Shown in pieces: positions 16,637-26,058 of a stretch of DNA of 64,000 bases (position 1 is its first letter; the number at the start of each line of letters is the position of its first letter). The stretch is taken from the NCBI GenBank assembly GCA_965215035.1, contig OZ244040.1, positions 3,286,001 to 3,350,000 of the forward strand. The letters are read 5' to 3'. The notes beneath the pieces were generated by a model that ran no database searches, was not told the DNA's origin, and worked only from the letters and a program-made list of their open reading frames with translations. Source of the stretch: Azophilus sp965215035. Lineage in GTDB: Bacteria > Pseudomonadota > Gammaproteobacteria > Pseudomonadales > Azotimanducaceae. The position numbers and the translations under genes are program-made.

Positions 16637-17319
16637 CCGAAGCAGATTACCTACAGACCCTGTTCGAAATTGGCGACGAGGTGAAGTTCGCGGCGCGTGG
16701 CGGCGTGCGCACAACCGGCATCATCGAGAAGTTCAACCGGCAAACCGCTACGGTACGGCATGAAACACAACGGTGGCGGGTAGCCTACGCGCTGCTTGAA
16801 CCCACCGGCGGGCAGCGCCGCGAGGGCAGGCGTGAAAGATTGCTTGATGTGGCCCGGGAAGCCCGCGAACTCATGCACAAACACGGGCTCGATGGTTGGA
16901 CATTCCGCTTCGGTGCCGCCCGGCGGATGATTGGGCTGTGCAAGGAGAAGGGCAAGATTATTCAACTCGGCAGGCACCATGCCGCCAACGACCCGAGGGA
17001 ACAGGTAACCGACACGATTCTGCACGAGATCGCCCACGCGCTCGCCGGCACCGCCGCGGGCCACGGCCCGGTCTGGCGCAACACCGCCAAACGGATTGGC
17101 GCGACACCGCGGGCAAGCAAGGCAAGCGACCCGGCGCACGATCAGGCGGTCAAGAACAGGCTGTATCCTGGCGCAACGGTCACTTTCCGCTCCCGTGGCG
17201 GAAGTTCCCGCACCGGCACCGTCGTGAAGCTGAACCGCAAGACGGCACGGGTCTCCTGCGGTGCTCGTATGCTGCTTGTGCCCTATGGCTGCATCGTCAA
17301 CAGCCCCTTCCCCGGCTAA
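16633..17319 (+). CDS. SprT-like zinc metalloprotease with flanking SH3-like repeats
   Basis: 228 residues. The central SprT-like part carries the zinc-protease motif HEIAHAL (about residues 135-141) followed by GHGPVW, as in Spartan/SprT proteins that cut DNA-bound proteins. It is framed by two related short domains: residues about 13-57 (DEVKFAARGGVRTTGIIEKF) and about 176-225 (ATVTFRSRGGSSRTGTVVKL), probably KOW/SH3-like barrels. No C4 zinc ribbon is visible. Context: ATGA overlap with the LLM gene, helicase gene 130 bp downstream. A role in DNA-protein crosslink processing with that helicase is inference. Confidence 0.82.
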   Translation: MTEADYLQTLFEIGDEVKFAARGGVRTTGIIEKFNRQTATVRHETQRWRVAYALLEPTGGQRREGRRERLLDVAREARELMHKHGLDGWTFRFGAARRMIGLCKEKGKIIQLGRHHAANDPREQVTDTILHEIAHALAGTAAGHGPVWRNTAKRIGATPRASKASDPAHDQAVKNRLYPGATVTFRSRGGSSRTGTVVKLNRKTARVSCGARMLLVPYGCIVNSPFPG

Positions 17320-17320
17320 C

Positions 17321-17438
17321 CATGCGGAAGGGTAACGGTTATTCTTCCCGCCTCGCCCCGGCCCCCATGCCCGCCGCTGCGGTCGATGCCGCCATGCGGA
17401 AGGATAACAGTTATTCTTACCGCTTCGCCCCGGCCCCC
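17321..17438. repeat. Two 46-bp hairpin-forming direct repeats
   Basis: Copies at 17321-17366 and 17393-17438 (period 72) differ at about five positions. Each folds: GCGG-AAG ... CTT-n-CCGC outside and ATAAC-A-GTTAT (copy 2) or GTAAC-G-GTTAT (copy 1) inside. They fill the gap between the SprT-like and helicase genes. Confidence 0.85.
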
Positions 17439-17448
17439 GATTAGCTCG

Positions 17449-20349
17449 ATGCGCATTCTGCTCTATAACAAGCTCGACACCACCAAAATTCCCAACTTCG
17501 CCAAGATTAAGGCGTTGCTGGAGGCTGGCGACTTCCGTTCGGCGCAGGCCAAGAAAGTCGGCGACAACCTCTACCGCGCCCGTCTCAATCACACCGACCG
17601 CATCCTGTTCTGCTTTGGCCGGCACGCAGGCCACATGTACATCCTGCTGCTGGAATACATAGCGCGGCACGCCTATGAGAAATCCCGCTTCCTAAGGCGT
17701 GGGGTAACCGTGGACGAAAGCAAGCTACCGCCCCTGCAAGCCGATGCCCCACAAGAGCCCACCGACCTCACCTACCTGAATCCCTCTCGCCCCGCGTTCA
17801 ACGTCCTGGACAAGATCATCTCATTCGACGACCAGCAGGGAGACATACTCGCCCTGCCGCCGCCGCTGGTGGTTATCGGATCCGCCGGCAGCGGCAAGAC
17901 GGTACTGACGCTGGAGAAGATGAAGGAAGCCGAAGGCAATGTTCTGTATGTCACCCGCTCCTCGCACCTCGTCGACAATTCCCGGGAACTGTACTACGGA
18001 ATGAACTACGAGAACGACGACCAGGAGGTGAGCTTCCTTTCCTTCCAGGAGTTCCTAGAGAGCATCCGCGTGCCGAAGACCCGCGAGGTGCGGTTCGTGG
18101 ATTTTGCCCGCTGGTTCTCGCGCCATCGGATGGCGAGCGGTCTTAGGGATCCATACCAACTCTTTGAGGAATTCAATGGCGTTATCGCCGGCTCTTCGCC
18201 GCAGGGGTGCCTATCGAGAAGCGACTACCTGGCGCTCGGCATCCGCCAGTCTATCTATTCGCGGGAGGAGCGGCGGAAGGTTTACGACCTGTTCGTCAAG
18301 TATCTGGCCCATTTGGCGGAATCGGGCCACCACGATGTGAACGCCCTCAGCCATGAATACCAGGATTTAGCGACGCCGACCTGGGACTTCGTGGTCGTCG
18401 ACGAAGTGCAGGATTTCACCAATGTGCAGCTCGACCTGGTCATGCGCTCACTCAAGGACCGGCGACGATTCATACTGTGCGGCGACGCCAACCAGATCGT
18501 CCACCCCAACTTCTTCTCCTGGACGGGCATCAAGCGGTACTTTCACGGGCGCGACAATGTCGATGCGCCAGTGGATATCCTACGGATTCTCACCACCAAC
18601 TACCGTAATTCAATTCAGGTAACCGAGATGGCCAACCGCATCCTGCGGCTGAAACACGCCCGGTTCGGTTCCGTCGACCGGGAAAGCAATTTCCTCGTCA
18701 ATAGCAACTCCGGCGATGCGGGGGCGGTGATGCTGCTCGCCAACGAGGCGAGCGCCATACGGGAGTTAGACGACAAGACCCGGCAATCCACCCGCTTCGC
18801 GGTCATCGTCATGCACGACCGGCAGAAGGCGGCGGCGAAGCGGCAGTTCCGTACACCGCTGATCTTCTCCATCCAGGAAGCGAAGGGCCTTGAGTACGAC
18901 AATATTATTCTCTACGACTTCGTTTCCAGCGACGGGGCGCGATTTCGGGAAATCGTTCGTGGTGTCTCCCCCGAAGACTTGGCGGAAGGTGACCTGCGGT
19001 ACGCCCGGGCCCGCGACAAGAGCGACAAATCCCTGGAAATCTTCAAGTTCCACATCAACGCGCTCTACGTGGCGGTGACCCGCGCCGTGACAAATGTCTA
19101 CCTAGTGGAATCCAAAACACGGCAACGGTTGTTCGGTCTGCTCGGCATCGAAGTTTTCAAGGCCAAGCTTGATCTGGCGCAACAACAGTCGAGCCTTGCG
19201 GAATGGCAGCGGGAAGCGCGGGCGCTGGAACGCCAGGGGAAGACGGAGCAGGCGGAGGAGATCCGCAGCAGAATACTGGGCATCCAGCAAATCAACTGGC
19301 AACCGCTGACTGGCCCGCGCCTGCGGGAGCTGAGCGACGAAGTAACCAGCACGGACGGGACGGGGAACAAGAAGAAGTCACTGCATCTGTTCAAGTATGC
19401 CCTCTTGAGCCGCGACTATTCCCGCATCGCCAGGCTGGCGTATGCCGGCTTTCGACCGGCGACGCGCAGAGAGCAGCACCTACAAAGCCTGGCGCAACGC
19501 CACTTCATGCCGTATTCCATGAAACGCACCGACCATGTGCGCAAGCTGGTCGAGAGCTACGGCGTGGACTATCGCGACCCGTTCAACTTCACGCCGCTGA
19601 TGCTGGCGGCGCGTTTCGGCAATCTGGATGTGGCGGCCATGCTGATGGAAATGGGTGCCGGCCCCGAGTTGGTTAACAGTGGCGGGCTAAATGCCTTTCA
19701 GATCATGCTGCAGGAAGCGTCGGCCGACGCACGCTACGCGAAACGGGCCGCACCCGAGCTCTTCCGCCTGTTGGCACCAGCCAGCATTACGGTGATGGTG
19801 GACGATAGGTTGTTGAAGCTCGACAACCACAAGGTCGAATTCCTGTTTGTGCAGCTCATGGTGGCGCTTTTCCACACGCATCTACCGTTCAACGTGATCC
19901 GTCAGCGACAACCGGGCTTCAACTCATCGGATCTCGCGGCGCTTCTTGGCAAACTGCCGCGCTGGGCGGTACCGGAACATCAAACCAAGCGGGCCTACAT
20001 CAACGGCGTGCTGGCAAGGAACGAGATCGACCGAGACTACATCTACAACCGCCGTATCTTCCGTCGCACCAGGCGCGGAGTTTACATTCTGAATCCGCGG
20101 ATGAGCCTACGCATCCGCGACGAGTGGGTTCCAGCCTACAGGCTGCTCGACCCGCGGGTATTCTTCAGCTTCGATTTGGAGAGCACAAAGCTCATTCGCT
20201 TGTTGGGCGAGGACTATTTCATGAAACTATGCGAGGAGTCCCGGCGGGAATTCCTGGATTTCACTGCCGATGACCCGGCCGCGTCCGGCCAGCAACTCAC
20301 GCTGTTTGACGCCGATGACCTGGATACCGGGAGGGGTTCGAGTCGTTGA
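17449..20349 (+). CDS. Superfamily 1 (UvrD-like) helicase with ParE/RelE-like N-terminus and ankyrin-like region
   Basis: 966 residues from ATG 17449; an upstream in-frame ATG (17386) lies inside the repeat and is less likely. Residues about 1-85 resemble a RelE/ParE fold (NLYRARLNHTDRILFCF, LLLEYIARHAYEKSRFLRRG). Then UvrD-type motor motifs: IGSAGSGKTVLT (Walker A, about 143), VVVDEVQDFTNVQ (Walker B), LCGDANQIVHP, TTNYRNS, IQEAKGLEYDNIILYDF and ALYVAVTRAV. Residues about 700-740 resemble ankyrin repeats (FTPLMLAARFGNLDVAAMLM). All helicase motifs look intact. Role unknown; repair or anti-phage defence are both possible. Confidence 0.85.
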   Translation: MRILLYNKLDTTKIPNFAKIKALLEAGDFRSAQAKKVGDNLYRARLNHTDRILFCFGRHAGHMYILLLEYIARHAYEKSRFLRRGVTVDESKLPPLQADAPQEPTDLTYLNPSRPAFNVLDKIISFDDQQGDILALPPPLVVIGSAGSGKTVLTLEKMKEAEGNVLYVTRSSHLVDNSRELYYGMNYENDDQEVSFLSFQEFLESIRVPKTREVRFVDFARWFSRHRMASGLRDPYQLFEEFNGVIAGSSPQGCLSRSDYLALGIRQSIYSREERRKVYDLFVKYLAHLAESGHHDVNALSHEYQDLATPTWDFVVVDEVQDFTNVQLDLVMRSLKDRRRFILCGDANQIVHPNFFSWTGIKRYFHGRDNVDAPVDILRILTTNYRNSIQVTEMANRILRLKHARFGSVDRESNFLVNSNSGDAGAVMLLANEASAIRELDDKTRQSTRFAVIVMHDRQKAAAKRQFRTPLIFSIQEAKGLEYDNIILYDFVSSDGARFREIVRGVSPEDLAEGDLRYARARDKSDKSLEIFKFHINALYVAVTRAVTNVYLVESKTRQRLFGLLGIEVFKAKLDLAQQQSSLAEWQREARALERQGKTEQAEEIRSRILGIQQINWQPLTGPRLRELSDEVTSTDGTGNKKKSLHLFKYALLSRDYSRIARLAYAGFRPATRREQHLQSLAQRHFMPYSMKRTDHVRKLVESYGVDYRDPFNFTPLMLAARFGNLDVAAMLMEMGAGPELVNSGGLNAFQIMLQEASADARYAKRAAPELFRLLAPASITVMVDDRLLKLDNHKVEFLFVQLMVALFHTHLPFNVIRQRQPGFNSSDLAALLGKLPRWAVPEHQTKRAYINGVLARNEIDRDYIYNRRIFRRTRRGVYILNPRMSLRIRDEWVPAYRLLDPRVFFSFDLESTKLIRLLGEDYFMKLCEESRREFLDFTADDPAASGQQLTLFDADDLDTGRGSSR

Positions 20350-20389
20350 GCCTCGTCTGGAGAACATAGGCGGGGGTATGCACGACGGC

Positions 20390-20579
20390 GCGCGACACCG
20401 AGTGGGTTGCGGAGCTGGTCGCCGCCCGGGTGCGCCGGGTGCAGCTCGTCGAAGCACCGCATCGGCACCGGGTTCTCCACACCCTCGCCGAGCGACCGCT
20501 GGTGACCCTGCACGCCCGTATCGACGCCTACTGGAACATTCTCATCGACGTGCCGATGAAAGGCGGCAGCGACCCTTGA
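20390..20579 (+). other. Unassigned open fragment with protein-like tail
   Basis: One frame reads TEWVAELVAARVRRVQLVEA, continues with His/Arg-rich sequence, and ends RIDAYWNILIDVPMKGGSDP before TGA. It has no start codon or ribosome site. It looks like the 3' part of a lost gene, but I recognise no family. The remaining gap up to 20631 shows nothing else. Confidence 0.3.
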
Positions 20580-20631
20580 TATCCGGCACCGGCAGGCTGC
20601 GCCCCCACCCAGATCACCCCCGTCCCGTTGA

Positions 20632-21093
20632 TCAACCGCTAACCGGGTACTGCATCGTCCCCGGCTGATATAGCATCTTCCACTCGCCGTTGACCAAGGT
20701 GTAGATCTTGCAGGCCCGGCCAACGACATGTTCCTCCGTGCTGCCGTCGTGCCAGGCAGTATCGCCCTCGGCCTCGCGGCGCCAGAGCGTATCGATATCC
20801 ACCACGGCAAAGGCACCGTCCTGTTCCTGGGACAGAACGATCTTTCGCGTCACCCGGCGGTTGTGGAGCATGGTATGGGTTGCGAAGAACCGCTCGATGA
20901 GGGTACGCCAGCGCTGCTCATTGTAGCGGCCCATGCGCAGTACCCACTCCATCGGATCATAGGCCCGGGAATGGGGTGGCCACGCCCAGACCATGGCGGG
21001 ATGGTAGACGGACAGCAGCAGGTCCGCATCCTCGTTCTCGTAACCCCGCGACTCGCGGTCGATGATCTCCTGAATTTCCGCTTCTCGGTCCAT
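20632..21093 (-). CDS. NTF2/SnoaL-like domain protein
   Basis: 153 residues, single cone-shaped NTF2-like fold. The N-terminal helix AEIQEIIDRESRGYENEDAD followed by LLLSVYHPAMVWAW is typical, as are the strands FAVVDIDTLWRR and ACKIYTLVNGEWKML near the end. ATG 21093 is preceded by GGGAGG; an upstream GTG at 21099 overlaps that site and is less likely. No signal peptide. Members are enzymes or ligand-binding subunits; no catalytic residue assignment is safe here. Confidence 0.82.
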   Translation of the reverse strand: MDREAEIQEIIDRESRGYENEDADLLLSVYHPAMVWAWPPHSRAYDPMEWVLRMGRYNEQRWRTLIERFFATHTMLHNRRVTRKIVLSQEQDGAFAVVDIDTLWRREAEGDTAWHDGSTEEHVVGRACKIYTLVNGEWKMLYQPGTMQYPVSG

Positions 21094-21357
21094 GCGCACC
21101 CTCCCTTAATGTTGCCCGGCGGCGCTTCAACCCGCAGCCCGCGACCGAGTCGTCTGTTTGGCTGCCCGTAGCGCCTGCGTATCCGCCTAGTCGACGCGCG
21201 GCTTGCTCATAGATGCGTTTTTTTGGGGCATTGCCGATATCAAATGTCGAAGGACTGGAGTTTGCGAGCCGCCCACAGCCGCACCCACAACGAATTCTGC
21301 ACAATTCAAGAAATGTAAACGGATGGGGAACGGTGAGTCAAACCGGTGGGAAGTAAC

Positions 21358-21735
21358 CTAGTCCAGCACCACCATCCTCCCGCCGCGGGACCGGTGGCGA
21401 AGCAGCTTCCTCAGGTAGGCCTCGAACGTGGCCGCATTCAACTTGGGCGACATGGCGTGAATAAACTTGCCGCTTCCCAAGCTGCCCGCGCCGAAGCGGG
21501 CGATGGGCTTGCGGTTGGGGGGCGTAGACGACCACCGGGTCCCCGTTCTCTGGCGGCACCCACATTCGGTAGCGCGTGCCGTGCCGTTCGAACGCCTTGA
21601 CCCAGCGCTGCACGGTGCGCCCGGCAGCGCCAGACAACTCGGCGACCTGCCCGCGGCTCTGGCCACCCGCGATCAGCGGCAAAATAACGCGCCAGCGACT
21701 TCCGCCAACCTCGAAGTGTCCATGGAGTCGCCATA
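21358..21735 (-). pseudogene. IS630-type transposase remnant
   Basis: Pieces in different frames: a helix-turn-helix RWRVILPLIAGGQSRGQVAE with TVQRWVKAFERHG, and further on ARFGAGSLGSGKFIHAM and KLNAATFEAYLRKLL with MVVLD, matching the central part of IS630/Tc1-like transposases (FNA-TF motif and second catalytic Asp). At least one frameshift and no C-terminal third, so inactive. I see no clear terminal inverted repeats. It lies directly upstream of the dynamin-like operon. Confidence 0.65.
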
Positions 21736-22019
21736 GTTGGACGCCCAAAGCAACCGAGCGCCCGTGAAATCGAGCCGCGAAACTAGGCTTCGGGGCGTTC
21801 GCGGGAGTTGCCGCCAACGCGCCGTTGGGATTGACAATCTTGTCTCTGGCGGCTTAGTGTCCTGCTCCGTGAATGTGCGCGAAGCCCTTGTCGGGTTTCT
21901 CGTCGAATACAACAGCCATGTGGCGGACAGCAGGTAGCTCCTGCTGGCTTTGGCAAATAGACGGGGTGTCCTTTCTTCGAAGCACATTCACAGGGCCCGG
22001 CGCCCGTGGCGCGGGAAAG

Positions 22020-23822
22020 ATGAATTGTTTAGCAGGGGAAGACTTGAGTATCCAAAACACTTACCTGGCCGCTCTCGATCAGTTCAGACAGATCGCCCAA
22101 GATATTGATCTCGACGAGGAAGCGCTCCAGTGCGCCGAAGCATTTCACGGCAAGATCGCCGAGTTTCAAGTTCTGATCCCACTGGTGGGGTCGTTCAATG
22201 CCGGCAAGACCTCGCTTGTGAACGCCTATCTGGAACGCGAGGAAAGCAACGAACTGCCAACCGACATCGTGCCGCAGACGGCGCTGGCTACAGAGATTCA
22301 CCCAGCCTCTTCCGACTCCGAGGAACGGATCGAACTGTATGGAAAAGACGATCAGTTGCTGCAACGAGTCGAAATCGCGCAATTCCAGCGCATCGAAAAG
22401 GAGACCCTGAAAACCGGGAGTTTGAGTGCCCAGTACGCGAAGGCGATGCTCTACGCAGCACCTTTGCAGGACAGTGACCGAAAAGTACTGGTTGACATGC
22501 CGGGCCTCGACTCCGGTCTGAGGACGCACAACACCGCGATTCAGCGCTATCTCCCGCTCGGCAGCTATTTCATTCTGGTGTTGGATGCCGAACACGGTGC
22601 CCTCCGCGACAGCGAGATTCGCCAACTACGCGAGTTTCTCGACCAAGAAATAGAGTTCGCCGTGCTGATCAATAAGATCGACAAGAAGGAGACGGATGCG
22701 GGGGCCATCGCCAAGCACATCGAGGGGCAGGTGCGCCAAGCATTCGGAAAGGCGGCGGCGGTGAGACTGGTGTCGGCGCACGAGGGCGACGTTGCGGCGT
22801 TTCGACAGATTGTTGAGGGCGTTGACTTCAACCATGCCCTGCGCGGCTATTGGCGCCTCCGAATCGTCGGCCTTTTCGACGACGCGATACAGAGCCTGCA
22901 CACCCGCTACAGCGCGTTGAACGTCTCCTCCGCTGAAAGCGAACGGATGATTGCCCAATTGGAGGAAAAGAAGGAAGCACTGGAGGAAAGATTCCAAGAG
23001 GACGAGCGCGAGATCAGGGGGCGCTATTCCGACCGGGCGGTGAATCGGATAGTGAGGGAGGTACGGAACACCATCCGCGACAACGCCTCCGCGCTTGTCC
23101 AGGCTTATCAAGCGGGAGGCCAACAGGCGCTCGATCGGGAATTCAACGAACTGGTGCGCCAGACCCTCAACCGCACTCTGGACGAGGCCCGCTCCGAGAC
23201 CTTCATGGAGATCGTCGAACGGTATCGGGCCGACATTGGGGAGATCGATTCACTGCACGAGCAATTTGTCCAAAGCGGTAGCGACGCGGCCTTTGGGCCC
23301 GAGAAGATCATCGGTCTGGCAAAGGATGCCGGAGCTAGAAGCGCCGAGGCGTTGCGCACTGCGAAAAAGACCATGTCCGAGGCAAAAATCCTGTCACCCA
23401 CAGTGATCGGTGGCATCTTTGCCGCTACGACCAGCATTGTCGCACCGTGGCTGGAGGTCGTGATCATTTTGCTGCCTTCAATCATCGGCTTTCTCTCGAA
23501 ACAAAGGGCGGAGGAACAGCGACGGGAACAGATGCAAAACCAGTTGCGCAAGCTGGAGTCGCAGATTAAAAACGTCATCGCCCCCAAGATCGCTTCCGGG
23601 CTACGAGAGCGGATCACCGCGGACTACGCAAAAACGACTCAAGAAATGCTCGCTCAACAGCGGGAACGGGTGCGGGGCGTTGTCGAGCAAATCCAAGCCG
23701 ACATCAACAAGAGCCGGGCGGAGATCGGAGAACAACGTCAAGAGGTGGAGGAGCGAAGAGCCCGGCTACGCAGTGCCATCGATCACCTAATCGAAGCAAA
23801 AAGATCTTTGGAGGACAATTGA
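22020..23822 (+). CDS. Dynamin-like GTPase 1 (with membrane segment)
   Basis: 600 residues from ATG 22020; TTG 22044 has the better ribosome site (AGGGGA) and may be the true start. GTPase motifs: G1 GSFNAGKTS (about 57), G2-type Thr in DIVPQTALATE, G3 DMPGLDS (about 160), G4 INKIDKKE (about 217). After that come long charged coiled coils. A hydrophobic hairpin at about residues 457-492 (GGIFAATTSIVAPWLEVVII, LLPSIIGFL) is a probable membrane anchor or paddle, then another coiled coil. First of three consecutive GTPase genes; stop is 1 bp before the next start. Confidence 0.88.
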   Translation: MNCLAGEDLSIQNTYLAALDQFRQIAQDIDLDEEALQCAEAFHGKIAEFQVLIPLVGSFNAGKTSLVNAYLEREESNELPTDIVPQTALATEIHPASSDSEERIELYGKDDQLLQRVEIAQFQRIEKETLKTGSLSAQYAKAMLYAAPLQDSDRKVLVDMPGLDSGLRTHNTAIQRYLPLGSYFILVLDAEHGALRDSEIRQLREFLDQEIEFAVLINKIDKKETDAGAIAKHIEGQVRQAFGKAAAVRLVSAHEGDVAAFRQIVEGVDFNHALRGYWRLRIVGLFDDAIQSLHTRYSALNVSSAESERMIAQLEEKKEALEERFQEDEREIRGRYSDRAVNRIVREVRNTIRDNASALVQAYQAGGQQALDREFNELVRQTLNRTLDEARSETFMEIVERYRADIGEIDSLHEQFVQSGSDAAFGPEKIIGLAKDAGARSAEALRTAKKTMSEAKILSPTVIGGIFAATTSIVAPWLEVVIILLPSIIGFLSKQRAEEQRREQMQNQLRKLESQIKNVIAPKIASGLRERITADYAKTTQEMLAQQRERVRGVVEQIQADINKSRAEIGEQRQEVEERRARLRSAIDHLIEAKRSLEDN

Positions 23823-23823
23823 C

Positions 23824-26037
23824 ATGTGTCGCGAACCTAAGTTGGTAGACGCGGTACCTGCTGCCATGGCTGCCGAGTGCGGCCGACTGGAAGAGCCGCT
23901 GTCTTCGTTGCTTAAAACCCTTGACGAGCACCAAGACCTTATTGAGGAATACGGCGCTCAGGCAGCGGCCATACGGGAAATCGCAGATAGCGTAAAGACC
24001 GACTCGACAGATTTGCTAGAGAAGTCCCGGCTGTTGCGTCTGGGCGTCGTGGGGCAGGTCAAGGCTGGCAAGTCCTCGCTCCTGAACATGCTGCTATTCA
24101 ATGGGCAGGAAGTGCTGCCAAAGGCCGCCACCCCGATGACCGCGTCGCTGAGCCACATTATTAAGAGCGACAAGGATGAGATCGAGATCGAATACTACAG
24201 CCGCGAGGATTGGGAAGAGATCAAGCAATACGCCGACGAATACAGAAGAAGAATGCAGGGCCCGCAGAAAAACCGTCCCGCCGATTTTTTGCAGGGATCG
24301 CACGAGCTGGTCGAAATGGTCAAGAAAAACCGCCTCAGGGTGGAGAGCTATCTCGGTACGACGAAGGTTTTACGGATCTCCTTGGAGAATCTGAATCGGG
24401 AACTTCGACGCCTAGTTGGTGCCGAAGGAGAGCTGACGCCGCTGGTCAAGAGTGTTTCGATTCGATGCAGCCAAGGAATCCCAGATCTTGATATTGTCGA
24501 TACCCCGGGGATAAATGACCCCATCGTTTCCCGTTCTCGAAAAGCCAAGAAACTGCTCGGCCAATGCGATGTCGTGTTGCTGCTGAGTTATGCCGGGCAG
24601 TTCATGGATAGCGTGGACGCCGAGTTCTTTCAAGACCGCATACCACAGGAGGGCACCACCCAACGCCTGCGGCAGCTACTGATCGGCAGCAAGTTCGACA
24701 GCGCCTTGATCGACGAATCGAAGAAATACCGCGGTGACCTGCAAGAAGGGGTGAGCAAACTAAAGCAAAGTCTGGTGGGCCACGCCAAGGACACCATCGA
24801 GCGAATCGGCGAAGCGGATCGTTCCCTTGCCATCCAGGAAAACGATATTCTTTTCATGTCGGCAATGTGCGCTATGTACGCCACAAGGCAGGTCTCGCAA
24901 TGGAGCGGGGAGGAACGAGGTTACTTCGACAACCTCCGCCGCGCCTATCCCGACTGGTTGGATGAACCGGAAGGAAATGGGTTAGAAACACATACCAAGG
25001 ACACCCTTGCGATGTTGGGAAATCAACAGGCTATTGTTGATCATCTTGACGAGGTTCGCCGAAACAAACGTCAGATCATTCTTGATTCGATACAGGACTT
25101 TCTCCAAAGGAATCGGGAGGGTGCAGTCCAGAACCTCGAGGAATTGATAAAGGACCTCGACGAGAGAGCCAAGGAGCTTGTCGAGAGCGACCTTGAGGGG
25201 GTTCAGAAGCAGCAGGAAGCCGTTGACGAGATGGTGAAAGAGATAGGATATAAGGTCTCTGATCATTGGGAATGTCTGATCGACAAGCAGAAAGAGAAAG
25301 GTCTCAACAAGCTGCATAAGTGGATTAGTAGCGAACAACAGGAGGCACAGAAAGCAATCAGGGGGGCGGTTAATACTATCACCAAGACAGACAAGAGGGA
25401 GCGCGCGGGCGGCCGATGGAATTGGTTTGTAATGAGGTCCAAATGGGAAACCTACGAATATGAAGAGAAGGTATTGGATGATTGTTCGGCTCGCGAGGCC
25501 ATTGAAGACTTGAGAGAAGAAGCCGACAACAAGGTAAAAGAGCTCTCCAACGAGCTATTTAGCACTAAGTTTGCTCGCGATGCCTCGAAACGGATAAGAG
25601 AGGTAGTTTCAGAGGAGCTGAGCAGTGAAGTTGCCCATTCCATCAAGCCCACAGCGATCAGACGTGCGGCTCGTCAAGCCATTGACGTGGTTGCCAGGCA
25701 GGGACGAAGTGAGCTAGAGAAGCATAGGCCATCCTTTTTTTCACCCGACACAGAATTCTCCAAACAAGCCAACAAAGGTCGAAAGCAGGCAGACAAGAGG
25801 ATTCGTTCGATTATGAATCTACTTCGCAAATGGCAAGATGAGGCCTATAAAGTAGTCGAATCTCAGACTGACAGTGCCAAGGAAGCGCTGGTACCAGCGG
25901 CAATCACGGAGCTGAAAAACCATCTCGACCGCCTGAAGCAGGACATCGAGGAGCGGGAATTTAGGTTGCAGCGCTATGAACTATGCAAGAATCAGCTAGT
26001 GAAGCGCCATCGTGAACTCAAGCAGAGTGCTCCTTAG
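23824..26037 (+). CDS. Dynamin-like GTPase 2
   Basis: 737 residues. N-terminal helical region, then G1 VVGQVKAGKSSLLNMLL (about 74-90), Thr-rich switch PKAATPMTASL, G3 IVDTPGINDP (about 222) and a G4-like LIGSKFDSAL. The C-terminal half is almost entirely helical and highly charged (KEKGLNKLHKWISSEQQEAQ, LKNHLDRLKQDIEEREFRLQ), as in bacterial dynamin-like proteins. No membrane segment is obvious, unlike its upstream neighbour. The 3' half is clearly AT-richer than the surroundings. ATG is 1 bp after the previous stop, so the pair is translationally coupled, like other paired bacterial dynamins. Confidence 0.87.
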   Translation: MCREPKLVDAVPAAMAAECGRLEEPLSSLLKTLDEHQDLIEEYGAQAAAIREIADSVKTDSTDLLEKSRLLRLGVVGQVKAGKSSLLNMLLFNGQEVLPKAATPMTASLSHIIKSDKDEIEIEYYSREDWEEIKQYADEYRRRMQGPQKNRPADFLQGSHELVEMVKKNRLRVESYLGTTKVLRISLENLNRELRRLVGAEGELTPLVKSVSIRCSQGIPDLDIVDTPGINDPIVSRSRKAKKLLGQCDVVLLLSYAGQFMDSVDAEFFQDRIPQEGTTQRLRQLLIGSKFDSALIDESKKYRGDLQEGVSKLKQSLVGHAKDTIERIGEADRSLAIQENDILFMSAMCAMYATRQVSQWSGEERGYFDNLRRAYPDWLDEPEGNGLETHTKDTLAMLGNQQAIVDHLDEVRRNKRQIILDSIQDFLQRNREGAVQNLEELIKDLDERAKELVESDLEGVQKQQEAVDEMVKEIGYKVSDHWECLIDKQKEKGLNKLHKWISSEQQEAQKAIRGAVNTITKTDKRERAGGRWNWFVMRSKWETYEYEEKVLDDCSAREAIEDLREEADNKVKELSNELFSTKFARDASKRIREVVSEELSSEVAHSIKPTAIRRAARQAIDVVARQGRSELEKHRPSFFSPDTEFSKQANKGRKQADKRIRSIMNLLRKWQDEAYKVVESQTDSAKEALVPAAITELKNHLDRLKQDIEEREFRLQRYELCKNQLVKRHRELKQSAP

Positions 26038-26058
26038 GGAACAAAGAGGAGATCCGTG

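Noticed and set aside
20320..20350. tRNA T-arm-like GGGGTTCGAGTCG at the helicase gene end
   Set aside because: No acceptor, D or anticodon arm can be built around it; it is coding sequence.
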